Positions 27,382 to 35,492 of a stretch of DNA of 64,000 nucleotides are shown here, one piece after another. Within the stretch, counting starts at the first letter, position 1, and the number at the start of each line of letters is the position of its first letter. Source of the stretch: CAVORB01 sp963736235 (GTDB lineage Bacteria; Pseudomonadota; Gammaproteobacteria; Chromatiales; Chromatiaceae); the NCBI GenBank assembly GCA_963736235.1, contig CAVTOR010000031.1:186001-250000 (forward strand). Direction: 5' to 3'. Both the position numbers and the translations under genes were made by a program. A model generated the notes under the pieces. It was given only the letters and a program-made list of their open reading frames with translations. It was not told where the DNA came from and made no database searches.

Positions 27382-27682
27382 TCGTGTTTCTCCGGTCCGG
27401 CAAGCCCACGCTCACACAGGGATTACTTGCTCAAGCAAGCAACGTGCCCGCACCCAGGTCATGCCTCGCCCGCCTCCGGCGCACGGCATGGACCGGGCCT
27501 TCCCGGTATCCGCACTCGCAACCAGTATCGACGCAACCCGGATACAAGCATCGCCCCAATCTGCCAAAATGTCAGTCAAGAAGCCGAATGCTTGCTCAAT
27601 AATCGGGGCAGCGCCGTTCAGCAGACAAGGTCCGACTTGCCCCACGTCTTTGATCGGTCGCCCGGCGCCCTGGAGCCTCCCC
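27382..27682. other. Divergent intergenic region with candidate activator sites
   Basis: No gene is apparent. CTTGCTCAAGCAAG (27426-27439) is a near-palindrome overlapping the -12 part of the sigma-54-type promoter. Its half CTTGCTCAA recurs at 27591-27599, about 150 bp upstream of that promoter, where an NtrC-type activator would be expected to bind. The kinase promoter must also lie here but was not identified. Confidence 0.35.
27435..27450 (-). promoter_or_regulatory. Sigma-54 (-24/-12) promoter of the LLYP-module gene
   Basis: The minus strand reads CGGGCACGTTGCTTGC. From the second base GGGCACG-TTGC-TTGC fits the RpoN consensus TGGCACG-N4-TTGC at every position except the first, with correct GG-N10-GC spacing. 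The predicted start near 27424 leaves about 43 nt before ATG 27381. Confidence 0.7.
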
Positions 27683-29536
27683 ATGCGATTGCTGAACCAA
27701 AGCCTCAACAAGAAGTTCGCCGTCGGCACCGCCGCCGGCCTGATCATCAGCTCGCTCGTATTCCTCACGCTCTTCGTGAATCTGTACCGCGAGCAACTCG
27801 AGCAGGAGCGTGCCGCCGCCGCAGCCCAGGTCAACCGCCTGCTCCAGACCTCGCTCGAGAACGCCATGCTCAAGCGGGACCTGGAAGGGTTGACCGATAT
27901 CGTCGATCGTCTGGGTCATGAGCCGGGCATCCTCGCGGTGACCATCACCAGTCCCCGCGGCGATGTCCGTCTGAGCACCGACCCCGCCTTGGCCGGTGGA
28001 CAGATCCCGCCGGAAGAGGAGGTTCTGCGGGGGCCGTCGACGCGGCTGGTCGAACGCGGAAACGGCGGCAGCGCGCTGCGCAGCGTCAACCCCGTCCGCA
28101 ACAAGCCGCCCTGTCAGGAGTGCCATGGGCCAATCGCCCAGAACCCGATCAACGGCATCCTCTACGTCGATTTCGACGCCACCCCGCTGCAGACGCAGGC
28201 CAGAACCACGACGCTCCTGCTGATGGGCTCCGGTGCCCTGATCGTCCTCATCAACCTCGCCGGCGGCTGGTGGTTCATCCGCCGCTTCGTGATCCGGCCC
28301 CTCGGACACCTGTCCGATGTCAGCCTGCGCCTGTCGCAGGGCGATCTGGATGCGCGCGCGTCGCTGCCGGGGCGCGATGAGCTCGCCGCGCTGGGGGGGC
28401 GCTTCAACACCATGGCGCAGGGCCTCGAAGATAAGATCGAGGAGCTCCGGGAGAAGGAGCAGTTCATGCAGCAGCTGGTGAACGCGATACCCGACGGCGT
28501 TTGCGTCATCGATTCCGACTTCCGCATACGGCTCACCAACGCGACTTACCGCGAGCAGCTGGGAATCGGTCCGTCGGCACGGGTTCCGGAGCATTGCTAC
28601 GCCGCGGCCCACGCGCTCGAAACTCCCTGCCCAGAGACCTTGATCACCTGCCCACTGAAGGAGATCCAGCGCAACAGTCAGCCGCTGCGGGTGGTGCACC
28701 GCCACCGCAGGTTCGACGGCGGCAGCCTGGACGTCGAGCTCTACGCCGCCCCGATGGAGGTTACCCAGCAAGGGGAGCGTAGACTGATGGTGGTCGAGTC
28801 CGTCCGCGACCTCGAGCAACAAGTGAAGTTCTCGCACGAGCAAAAGCTCTCTGAGCTTGGCCGCCTCGCCGCGGGGGTTGCGCACGAGATCCATAACCCG
28901 CTCGCGGCGGTGAGACTCGCCCTGCACGCGGCCGAACAGGAAAATGCCGCGGCCGAGCCCGATCGCGAGCAGGTCCTGGAATTCCTGACGCTGGTGGATC
29001 AGGAGGTGGAGAAGTGCAGTGAAGTGACCGAGCGCCTGCTCAAGCTCAGCGTGCCGCCGCCGGCCCATCAGGAGCTGGTAGAGATCAACCGGGTCGTGGG
29101 TGATACCCTGAAGCTCCTGCACTGGGAGGCCGAGACGCGCAACGTCGAGATCCGGCTCGAGGTCGAGGATGCTCCGCTGCGGGTCTTGGCCACCGATAGC
29201 GAGCTGCGGATGGTGACCTTGAACCTGGCGCAGAACGCCTGTCACGCCATGCCGCGCGGCGGGACACTGACCGTTCGTTGCCGACGCGAGGGGAATCGGG
29301 TGGAACTCGCGTTCGAGGACACCGGGATCGGCATCGACCCCAAGGACCACCTACGCATCTTCGAGCCCTTCTTCAGCCGGCGCGCCGACGGCGTGCGCGG
29401 CACCGGGCTCGGCCTCTCCATCACCAAGAGCATCGTGAAAACCCATGGCGGGACTATCTCGGTGGACAGTGAGACCGGGCACGGCACCCGCATCCTGGTG
29501 ACCTTCCCGGACGAAGACCAGCAAGAGGAGATCTGA
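27683..29536 (+). CDS. Haem-c sensor histidine kinase
   Basis: The 617-residue kinase has a first membrane helix (residues 15-37), a periplasmic sensor domain, a second helix near 180-200, a HAMP domain, a PAS-like domain (from about 260) and a HisKA/HATPase core. The phospho-acceptor is in AHEIHNPLAAV (near residue 400), with N-box NLAQNACHAM and G-boxes DTGIGI and GTGLGLSI. The sensor domain contains CQECH at about residues 143-147, a covalent haem c site, so it probably senses redox state, oxygen or a haem ligand. ATG 27683 is chosen over upstream in-frame starts because it puts the first helix at the N-terminus. The response regulator gene begins 3 bp after its stop. Confidence 0.9.
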   Translation: MRLLNQSLNKKFAVGTAAGLIISSLVFLTLFVNLYREQLEQERAAAAAQVNRLLQTSLENAMLKRDLEGLTDIVDRLGHEPGILAVTITSPRGDVRLSTDPALAGGQIPPEEEVLRGPSTRLVERGNGGSALRSVNPVRNKPPCQECHGPIAQNPINGILYVDFDATPLQTQARTTTLLLMGSGALIVLINLAGGWWFIRRFVIRPLGHLSDVSLRLSQGDLDARASLPGRDELAALGGRFNTMAQGLEDKIEELREKEQFMQQLVNAIPDGVCVIDSDFRIRLTNATYREQLGIGPSARVPEHCYAAAHALETPCPETLITCPLKEIQRNSQPLRVVHRHRRFDGGSLDVELYAAPMEVTQQGERRLMVVESVRDLEQQVKFSHEQKLSELGRLAAGVAHEIHNPLAAVRLALHAAEQENAAAEPDREQVLEFLTLVDQEVEKCSEVTERLLKLSVPPPAHQELVEINRVVGDTLKLLHWEAETRNVEIRLEVEDAPLRVLATDSELRMVTLNLAQNACHAMPRGGTLTVRCRREGNRVELAFEDTGIGIDPKDHLRIFEPFFSRRADGVRGTGLGLSITKSIVKTHGGTISVDSETGHGTRILVTFPDEDQQEEI

Positions 29537-29539
29537 TCC

Positions 29540-30895
29540 GTGGCGAAGCAGATCCTGATCGTCGAGGACGACGCCGTCCTCAACCGACTGATCGTCCGGC
29601 AGCTGCGCAGTCAGGGCTACGACGCCATCGGGGTCACGTCCTGGGAGCAAGGCGACGTCTTTCTCGACGCCCACGAGCCCAACCTGCTCATCGCCGACGT
29701 CAGGCTGCCCGACGGCGACACCCTGGATCGCCTGCCCGATCTAGTCAAGATGCAGCCGGTGGTGGTGTTGACTGCCTTCGGTTCGATACGCAACGCGGTC
29801 TCGGCCATGAAGGCCGGGGCCTTCGAGTACCTGCTCAAGCCCGCGAGCCCTGAAGAGCTGCTGCTCGTGGTGCAGCGCGCCCTGGATGACGCGGCGCTGC
29901 GCAGCGACCACCAGTTCTGCCGCCAGCGCCTGCGGGCAAAGGAAGGTACCGCCAGCTTCATGATCGGCGTGAGCGTTCCGCTGCTGAAGATCAAGGAGAC
30001 CATCGCCGACGTCGCGCCCACGGACATCACGGTGCTGATTCAGGGCGAGAGCGGCTCCGGCAAGGAGCTGGTCGCCCGCGCAATCCACGACAGCAGCCGG
30101 CGGGCCAAGCGCAACTTCGTCGCCGTGGACTGCTGCACGCTGCAAGAGAAGCTGTTCGAGTCCGAGCTGTTCGGACACGAAAAGGGGGCGTTCACCGGAG
30201 CGGACCGTCAGAAGCGCGGCCTGATCGAGGGCGCGGAGGGTGGCACGCTATTCCTGGACGAGATCGGCGAGATCGACGCCTCGATCCAGTCCAAGCTGCT
30301 GCGGGTACTGGAAACGGGCATCTTCCGCCGCGTCGGCGGCACCAAGGACCTGCAAGCCAACATCCGCGTGGTCGCCGCGACCAACCGGGAGCTCGAGACC
30401 ATGAGCGGCGACGGCGAGTTCCGCGCCGACCTCTACTACCGCCTCAGCGCATTCGTGATCGACACCCCGCCGCTGCGCGATCGTCGGGACGACATTCCCT
30501 ACCTCGCGACCCATTTCATCCAGAACCACAACTTCTCGCGCCGTATCAATAAGTGGCTATCCAACGAGGCCCTCCGGCGGCTCACATCCTACGATTGGCC
30601 GGGAAACGTGCGCGAGCTCAAGAACGTGGTGGAGCGGGCCATCATCCTCTCCCGCGACGCCAACGCCATCCGTCCGGAGCACCTGGCCTTCAGCGCCCTG
30701 GGCAACAAGAGTCAGGTCAAGGTCACGATCAACTTCGACCACGATCCCACGCTGGAGGAGCTGCAGGCCGAGTACCTGAAGCTGCAGCTCGGCAAGCACT
30801 CCGGACACCGTGCCAAGGTCGCCGAGGTGCTGGATGTGAGCGAGCGCAACATCTACCGGCTGATCCGGCGCCACGGGCTCGCCGGGTTGTCCTGA
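29540..30895 (+). CDS. NtrC-family sigma-54-dependent response regulator
   Basis: The 451-residue protein has a receiver domain with the phosphorylation Asp in LLIADVRLPDGD, an AAA+ domain with Walker A GESGSGKE (near residue 169), the sigma-54 contact loop GAFTGA (near 216) and Walker B GGTLFLDEIGE, and a C-terminal Fis-type helix-turn-helix (HRAKVAEVLDVSERNIYRLI). The intact GAFTGA loop means it should activate sigma-54 promoters. Two such promoters lie within 3.5 kb, in front of the LLYP-module gene and the molybdoenzyme operon. It starts at GTG 29540 right after the kinase gene. Confidence 0.93.
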   Translation: MAKQILIVEDDAVLNRLIVRQLRSQGYDAIGVTSWEQGDVFLDAHEPNLLIADVRLPDGDTLDRLPDLVKMQPVVVLTAFGSIRNAVSAMKAGAFEYLLKPASPEELLLVVQRALDDAALRSDHQFCRQRLRAKEGTASFMIGVSVPLLKIKETIADVAPTDITVLIQGESGSGKELVARAIHDSSRRAKRNFVAVDCCTLQEKLFESELFGHEKGAFTGADRQKRGLIEGAEGGTLFLDEIGEIDASIQSKLLRVLETGIFRRVGGTKDLQANIRVVAATNRELETMSGDGEFRADLYYRLSAFVIDTPPLRDRRDDIPYLATHFIQNHNFSRRINKWLSNEALRRLTSYDWPGNVRELKNVVERAIILSRDANAIRPEHLAFSALGNKSQVKVTINFDHDPTLEELQAEYLKLQLGKHSGHRAKVAEVLDVSERNIYRLIRRHGLAGLS

Positions 30896-30996
30896 CGGAT
30901 CGAGACCAGCGCACTTCTCAGGAGCTTCCGCCGATCCCCGGGTGACAGGTTGCCAGCTCGCCCGGGGTCACGGCCATCGGCAGCGGACGGCGCCGC

Positions 30997-32412
30997 TCAA
31001 GCGACCGCTTCGCGCTCCCGGATGTAGTCCAGGGCCTTGCCGATACGGCGCAGGGCCGCCTCTTTGCCTACCAGCTGAAGGGTAAGGTCGATGCCGGGGG
31101 AAGCCGCACGGCCAACCACGGCCACGCGCAGGGGCTGGGCTACCTTACCCATCTTCAGGTCCAGCTCCGCGGCCACCCGCTCCACCGTATGCCCCAGGGT
31201 TACGGGCTCCCAATCATCCAGCGCCAGCATCTCGAGGGCGTCCCGCGTCCGCTCCAGGGGCTCCCTAGCCACCGGGCGCAGGTGCTTCTTGGCCGCCGCC
31301 TCCTCGTAATCGTCGAAGTCCTGATAGACGAAGGCGCTGATCTCGGCGAGCTCAACCAGGGTCTTGGCCCGCGCGGCCTGGATCTCCACCACGGTCGCGA
31401 GGTCCGGCCCGGCGGAAGGATCGATCCCCAACTTGCCCATGTGGGGACTCAACAGGCGCGCGATGCGATGGGGGTCGGCATGCTGCAGGTAGTGCTGGTT
31501 GAGCCAGTTCAGCTTGTCGGTATTGAAGCTGGCGGCGGCCTTGTTGACCTCCGTTATGTCGAACAGCGCGATCATCTCCTCCAGGGAGAAGATCTCCTGG
31601 TCGCCGTGAGACCATCCCAGGCGCACCAGATAGTTCAACAGCGCCTCGGGCAGGTAACCCTCGTCGCGGTAGGCGACGACGCTCACCGCGCCGTGCCGCT
31701 TCGACAGGCGCGCGCCGTCGTCGCCCAGGATCATCGGCAGATGGGCATACTGCGGAGGCTTCTTGCCCAGCGCCTGCAGGATGTTCATCTGCCGCGGTGT
31801 GTTGTTCACATGATCGTCGCCACGGATGACGTGGGTGATCTCCATGTCCATGTCGTCCACCACCACGGTCAGATTGTAGGTCGGCGAGCCGTCGCTGCGG
31901 CGGATGATGAGATCGTCCAACTCGCCGTTGCTGATGACCACCCTGCCCCGGATCATGTCGTCCACCACCACGTTGCCCTCCTCCGGATTGCGGAAGCGGA
32001 TCACGTGCGGCTCACCGGGGTCGACCTGCCGCTGCCGGCAGTGTCCGTCATACCGCGGCTTGACCTTGTTCGCCATCTGCTCCTCGCGCAGCGCCTCCAG
32101 GCGCTCCTTGGGGCAGTCGCAACGATAGGCGAGTCCCTTCGACATAAGCTCGTCGATGACCTGGTTGTAGCGATCGAATCTCTGGGTCTGGTAGAAGGGG
32201 CCCTCGTCGTAGTCCAGACCGAGCCAGGTCATGCCCTCGAGGATGGCATTGACCGACTCCGCCGTGGAGCGCTCCAGGTCCGTGTCCTCGATGCGCAAGA
32301 CGAACCGGCCGCCGTGCTTGCGGGCAAACAGGTAGCAGAAGAGCGCCGTGCGGGCGCCGCCCACATGCAGGTAGCCGGTCGGGGACGGAGCGAAACGAGT
32401 GCGGACGGTCAT
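30997..32412 (-). CDS. gltX: Glutamyl-tRNA synthetase
   Basis: The 471-residue class I synthetase shows the HIGH-type motif as SPTGYLHVGGARTAL and the KMSKS-type motif as GARLSKRHGAVSV. A Cys-containing loop (YRCDCPKERL) and the complete C-terminal anticodon-binding region are present. Length and start are standard. It charges tRNA-Glu; a dedicated glnS is present in the same window. Confidence 0.96.
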   Translation of the reverse strand: MTVRTRFAPSPTGYLHVGGARTALFCYLFARKHGGRFVLRIEDTDLERSTAESVNAILEGMTWLGLDYDEGPFYQTQRFDRYNQVIDELMSKGLAYRCDCPKERLEALREEQMANKVKPRYDGHCRQRQVDPGEPHVIRFRNPEEGNVVVDDMIRGRVVISNGELDDLIIRRSDGSPTYNLTVVVDDMDMEITHVIRGDDHVNNTPRQMNILQALGKKPPQYAHLPMILGDDGARLSKRHGAVSVVAYRDEGYLPEALLNYLVRLGWSHGDQEIFSLEEMIALFDITEVNKAAASFNTDKLNWLNQHYLQHADPHRIARLLSPHMGKLGIDPSAGPDLATVVEIQAARAKTLVELAEISAFVYQDFDDYEEAAAKKHLRPVAREPLERTRDALEMLALDDWEPVTLGHTVERVAAELDLKMGKVAQPLRVAVVGRAASPGIDLTLQLVGKEAALRRIGKALDYIREREAVA

Positions 32413-32576
32413 GACGGGCCCTGCCGAGTGAGTGAGGAGCGAGGCCGCGAATTCTAGCAGATAGCCGCGGGGAATCCCGCGTCAGCCGCCCCCCTGCTAC
32501 CGCACCTGAGCAGCATTCCACAACGAGAAGTTTGGGTGAGGGCCTGCCTCCGGCCGAATCGAGACGGACTCGCCCG

Positions 32577-32879
32577 TCACCGGCATAAGGCTTCCATCCG
32601 ACTCGCCAGGGCGAAATCGAGCTCCGTAATACCGCCCGCGTCGTGGGTAGAGAGATCGACCCGCACGGTCTTGTAAACGTTGAACCACTCCGGATGGTGA
32701 TCCATCGACTCCGCCGCCAACGCGGCCTTGGTCATGAATCCGAAGGCCTCAACGAAGTCCGCGAACTGAAACTCCTTGTGCAGCTTGCCGCCCACGACGA
32801 CCCACGGGGTCTCCGCAACATCATTGATCGCCGCGAGGGCGGCCTCGACGGCCGGCGTCTCCAATCTGCTCCGGTTCAT
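32577..32879 (-). CDS. phhB: Pterin-4a-carbinolamine dehydratase
   Basis: The 100-residue protein has the DCoH/PhhB fold signature: KEFQFADFVEAFGFMTKAA followed by the active-site stretch MDHHPEWFNVYKTVRVDL and the conserved THDAGGITELDFALA. The enzyme recycles oxidised pterin cofactor in aromatic amino-acid hydroxylation and also occurs without a hydroxylase nearby. No phenylalanine hydroxylase gene is in the window. Confidence 0.92.
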   Translation of the reverse strand: MNRSRLETPAVEAALAAINDVAETPWVVVGGKLHKEFQFADFVEAFGFMTKAALAAESMDHHPEWFNVYKTVRVDLSTHDAGGITELDFALASRMEALCR

Positions 32880-33079
32880 AGCTCTGCCACCTCCGCGCTC
32901 TCGGGTTGGTCAGTCGAGTCCAAGACTGAGAGTTGCTGCCGACGACGGCGTTTACAACGGACCCGTCAATTGTTGACTGATATATCTTTCCGCAGCCAGC
33001 CTACTGCACAGAGGCGGCTCAACCTGACTTCGTACGGAGCGCTTGGCGTCGCCGCTGAGGCACTCGCCGGAGTGCCGAC
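32880..33079. other. Non-coding stretch
   Basis: I see no gene or strong signal here. It separates phhB from the decayed transporter gene. Confidence 0.4.
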
Positions 33080-33536
33080 CTAGCCGCCCCAAGGCGTCTT
33101 CCAGGCGCCGCATGACCGTCACCCCGCCGCTGCGTGCACCCACCGCGACCGCGCCGAGGACGAAGCTCCCTGCATCGCGGCCAGGTGCTCGATCCCACGG
33201 CATGCGCCGCCCCACCGATCTGACCGAACAGACGCCCGATGGTCTGGGTATCGACGAACCCGCCCACCGGGCTCAGCAGCCCGTAGATCCCATTGACCGG
33301 CGCCAGAATCAGCTGCTCAACCCGTTCGCCATGGTGAGCGGCAAGTCGATCCGCCCATAGGTCCCCGGAATTGGAGATCCGTCGGTGTCCGTGGCGTACC
33401 GACCAGCCGGAATGAACAGGGGGGCCGCCCAGACCAAGACCGTGACGATCACCAGTGTCGTCACCGCGCTAGGGAAGTGGAATTTAGGTTTCGAAGGTTC
33501 GGATGGCGTGGACGTGCTCGGGGTCGCCTCGGACAC
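33080..33536 (-). pseudogene. Remnant of a YfcC-family transporter gene
   Basis: From GTG 33536 the frame reads a hydrophilic start, then PKFHFPSAVTTLVIVTVLVW, AAPLFIPAGRYATDTDGSPI and PGTYGRIDLPLTMANGLSS, followed by a stop. In another frame it continues LILAPVNGIYGLLSPVGGFV and DTQTIGRLFGQIG, then a third frame gives SFVLGAVAVGARSGGV before similarity ends. This is the N-terminal part of a YfcC-type (AbgT/C4-dicarboxylate superfamily) transporter, normally about 450-500 residues. Both frameshift directions and the missing C-terminal two-thirds make this true decay, unlike the other frameshifts in the window. Confidence 0.7.
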
Positions 33537-33651
33537 GATTCCCTCGCGAGGGTGTATTGGTTGAGTGGAGTGCAAGCTGCCACCCATTGATCTCCAAGAC
33601 GATGGGCGCCCCCATCGCTCGGTCGATCCCCCAGACAAACGGGGCTCGACC

Positions 33652-34125
33652 TCAGCCTTGCTCCATGGACTTAAACTCCGGCCCGGCGCTCCAGATGCGA
33701 TAGCGCACCTCGACGCCTTCCGGCACATAGACCACAACGGGCAGACGACTGTTGTAGCGGATCAGGACGGGCTCGCCGCCCAGGGTCACAAATCTGTCCA
33801 CCTTGGGCGCATCGGGATCCACGGCCATCAGGGTACCGGCCATGGGCCCGAGCTCCCTGACGACGAAGCGAGGGAAGCCCCAACCCTCGATCGTCTCCTC
33901 GACGATCTTGCCACCGAAGAAGTAGCGATTCTGCGCGTCGGCCTGAACGGTCTTGCCAACCGCCAATTCCACCTTGAAGGCCGATTCATCGTCCTGCTTC
34001 GGGACCTCCAGGACATAACGCACCACGCCCGCCTCGGCAGGAGGAAAGGCCTCCATGTAATTCTGCGCCTGCGCGACCGGCATCGCCGGAAGGGCCAATA
34101 GAATCGTGATCAGCCAGTGTTTCAT
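33652..34125 (-). CDS. eco: Ecotin, periplasmic serine protease inhibitor
   Basis: The 157-residue precursor has a signal peptide (MKHWLITILLALPAMPVAQA). The mature part follows ecotin throughout: AFPPAEAGVVRYVLEVPKQ, ESAFKVELAVGKTV, IEGWGFPRFVV, a reactive loop region around PMAGTLMAVDPDAP, and RYNSRLPVVVYVPEGVEVR then YRIWSAGPE. The P1 position of the reactive loop is probably the Met in GTLMA. Ecotins protect against exogenous serine proteases. The neighbouring genes are decayed, so this may be a small accessory island. Confidence 0.92.
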   Translation of the reverse strand: MKHWLITILLALPAMPVAQAQNYMEAFPPAEAGVVRYVLEVPKQDDESAFKVELAVGKTVQADAQNRYFFGGKIVEETIEGWGFPRFVVRELGPMAGTLMAVDPDAPKVDRFVTLGGEPVLIRYNSRLPVVVYVPEGVEVRYRIWSAGPEFKSMEQG

Positions 34126-34135
34126 GCTTCTTTCT

Positions 34136-34720
34136 CTAGAATGATTTCCGCACATTGATCCAGACCTCGGTCGCGTTGTAGTCGCTGAGCTCCGTATCGC
34201 CCTCGTCGCGAATATAGAGCACCTCGGGCCGTAGGGACCAGCCGGGGGCGAAGGCATAGGTCAGCCCGCCGCCGAGCTCGTAGATGTCGAGGTCCGGAGA
34301 GAGCATCCTCGGGGTCTCGTAGTCGTCACCGTAGGGGAGGTCCTCGTGGTAGCCATTGTGCTCCCACAGACCGAACAGGAAGACGCCGAGCCGGTCGTTG
34401 AAGTCCATGCCCCAGTCTATTGTCACCCCGTAAAAGGTCTGGTCACCCTCGGCGCGGTCCCGAGTCGCCCACTCGCGACCCCCGTTCAGGGTGATGGTCA
34501 GGGCCGCCTTGCCGTCGAGCATGGCCAGCGTCCAGCCCAGCCAGATCTCGCCGGTGGCGCGGCTATTTTCGCGTTCTTCGCCCGAGGGGTACTCGCGGGA
34601 GCGGATCTTGCCCTCGAGCAGGATCTCGTTGTCCGGGTCGAGGACGAAGGCACGATTGACGAACAGGCCATAGTCCCGGCGGTAGCCGTCGTCACCCCGA
34701 TAGCTCGCCTGGCCGCGCAC
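34136..34720 (-). pseudogene. Truncated outer-membrane beta-barrel protein
   Basis: The frame from GTG 34720 encodes 194 residues with alternating amphipathic strands and a typical barrel C-terminus (ATEVWINVRKSF). There is no signal peptide, and a TAG stop in the same frame lies four codons upstream (34732-34730), after which no barrel sequence follows. The 5' end is therefore missing, and the gene is probably a remnant. It ends 10 bp before the ecotin start. The family cannot be named with confidence. Confidence 0.55.
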
Positions 34721-34732
34721 GCCGATGGACTA

Positions 34733-35050
34733 GGGTGTCCGGCATCGCCTGGACTGAAGACGATCAGGACGCCTCAAGCCTGCGACAGCTAACGTCGTGG
34801 CGCACGACTCGTGCTTCGTCGCAGGTTCGTGGCTGTCCCGAAGGCCTGCGCGCGAAAACAGGATCAGCCTCACCACTAACGATGGAGCACGCCGCTACTT
34901 CGCCTAGCGAACGCGGACGCCTGCCTGGAGATTTCCGTTCACCGGAACTGGCCCATCTCGTGCGTTAAGTTTGCGCCGCAGCACAGGGCAACGGGCGTTA
35001 CCTGGCTTATATTGTTGCTGGCCTCAAGCAGAACTCGGGAGAACGGCAAG
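34733..35050. other. Intergenic, nothing recognised
   Basis: This 318-base stretch follows the point where the truncated barrel gene loses its 5' end. No gene, promoter or repeat could be supported. Confidence 0.4.
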
Positions 35051-35347
35051 ATGTCCTCGCAAACGACACCCCTACTGGTGGTCGCTGTCGTCCTCGCCGG
35101 CTGCGGTCCGAGCATGCCTGAGCGATCCATGCAAATGAGCTGTGACGAGCTCGAATCCATATGCACCATCGCCCACGTCACACTGTTCCAGCCAGATCCA
35201 TTTCCATCAGGCGACGGGAAACGGAGTATCGAAGAGCTTGAGGACGAAGTAAGCCGAGAGAGGGCGATGGAGCAGTTGCAGATGTGCTTCGACGAGGCCG
35301 CCAAGCGTTGCCCGGAGGCTCACGCGGAATTGCTGCGCCGGTTGTGA
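35051..35347 (+). CDS. Small hypothetical lipoprotein
   Basis: The 98-residue protein starts MSSQTTPLLVVAVVLAGCGP, a lipoprotein signal with lipobox LAGC. The mature part is helical and charged with four further Cys residues (MSCDELESICT, MCFDEAAKRC), suggesting two disulfides. ATG 35051 is preferred over an in-frame start 39 bases upstream because it gives a compact signal peptide. I do not recognise a family. Confidence 0.55.
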   Translation: MSSQTTPLLVVAVVLAGCGPSMPERSMQMSCDELESICTIAHVTLFQPDPFPSGDGKRSIEELEDEVSRERAMEQLQMCFDEAAKRCPEAHAELLRRL

Positions 35348-35377
35348 AATCGCGGCAGGGCGAAAGGCGCATCGACG

Positions 35378-35461
35378 TAGGGCGCAATAGGGCGCACCCA
35401 TGAGCCTGCGGGGAATATCGGTTGTCCCCGCGCCCTACCTCGCTATGGGATTGCGCCGTGC
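35378..35461. repeat. Inverted-repeat element between lipoprotein gene and cusA
   Basis: GTAGGGCGCAAT at the left and ATTGCGCCGTGCA at the right form complementary ends (GGCGCAAT/ATTGCGCC), with an internal GCGGGGA/TCCCCGC pair. It could fold into a branched hairpin and resembles common REP-like intergenic elements. Confidence 0.45.
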
Positions 35462-35492
35462 ACAACGGGTTAGCGCGACCGGGTAACTTCGG

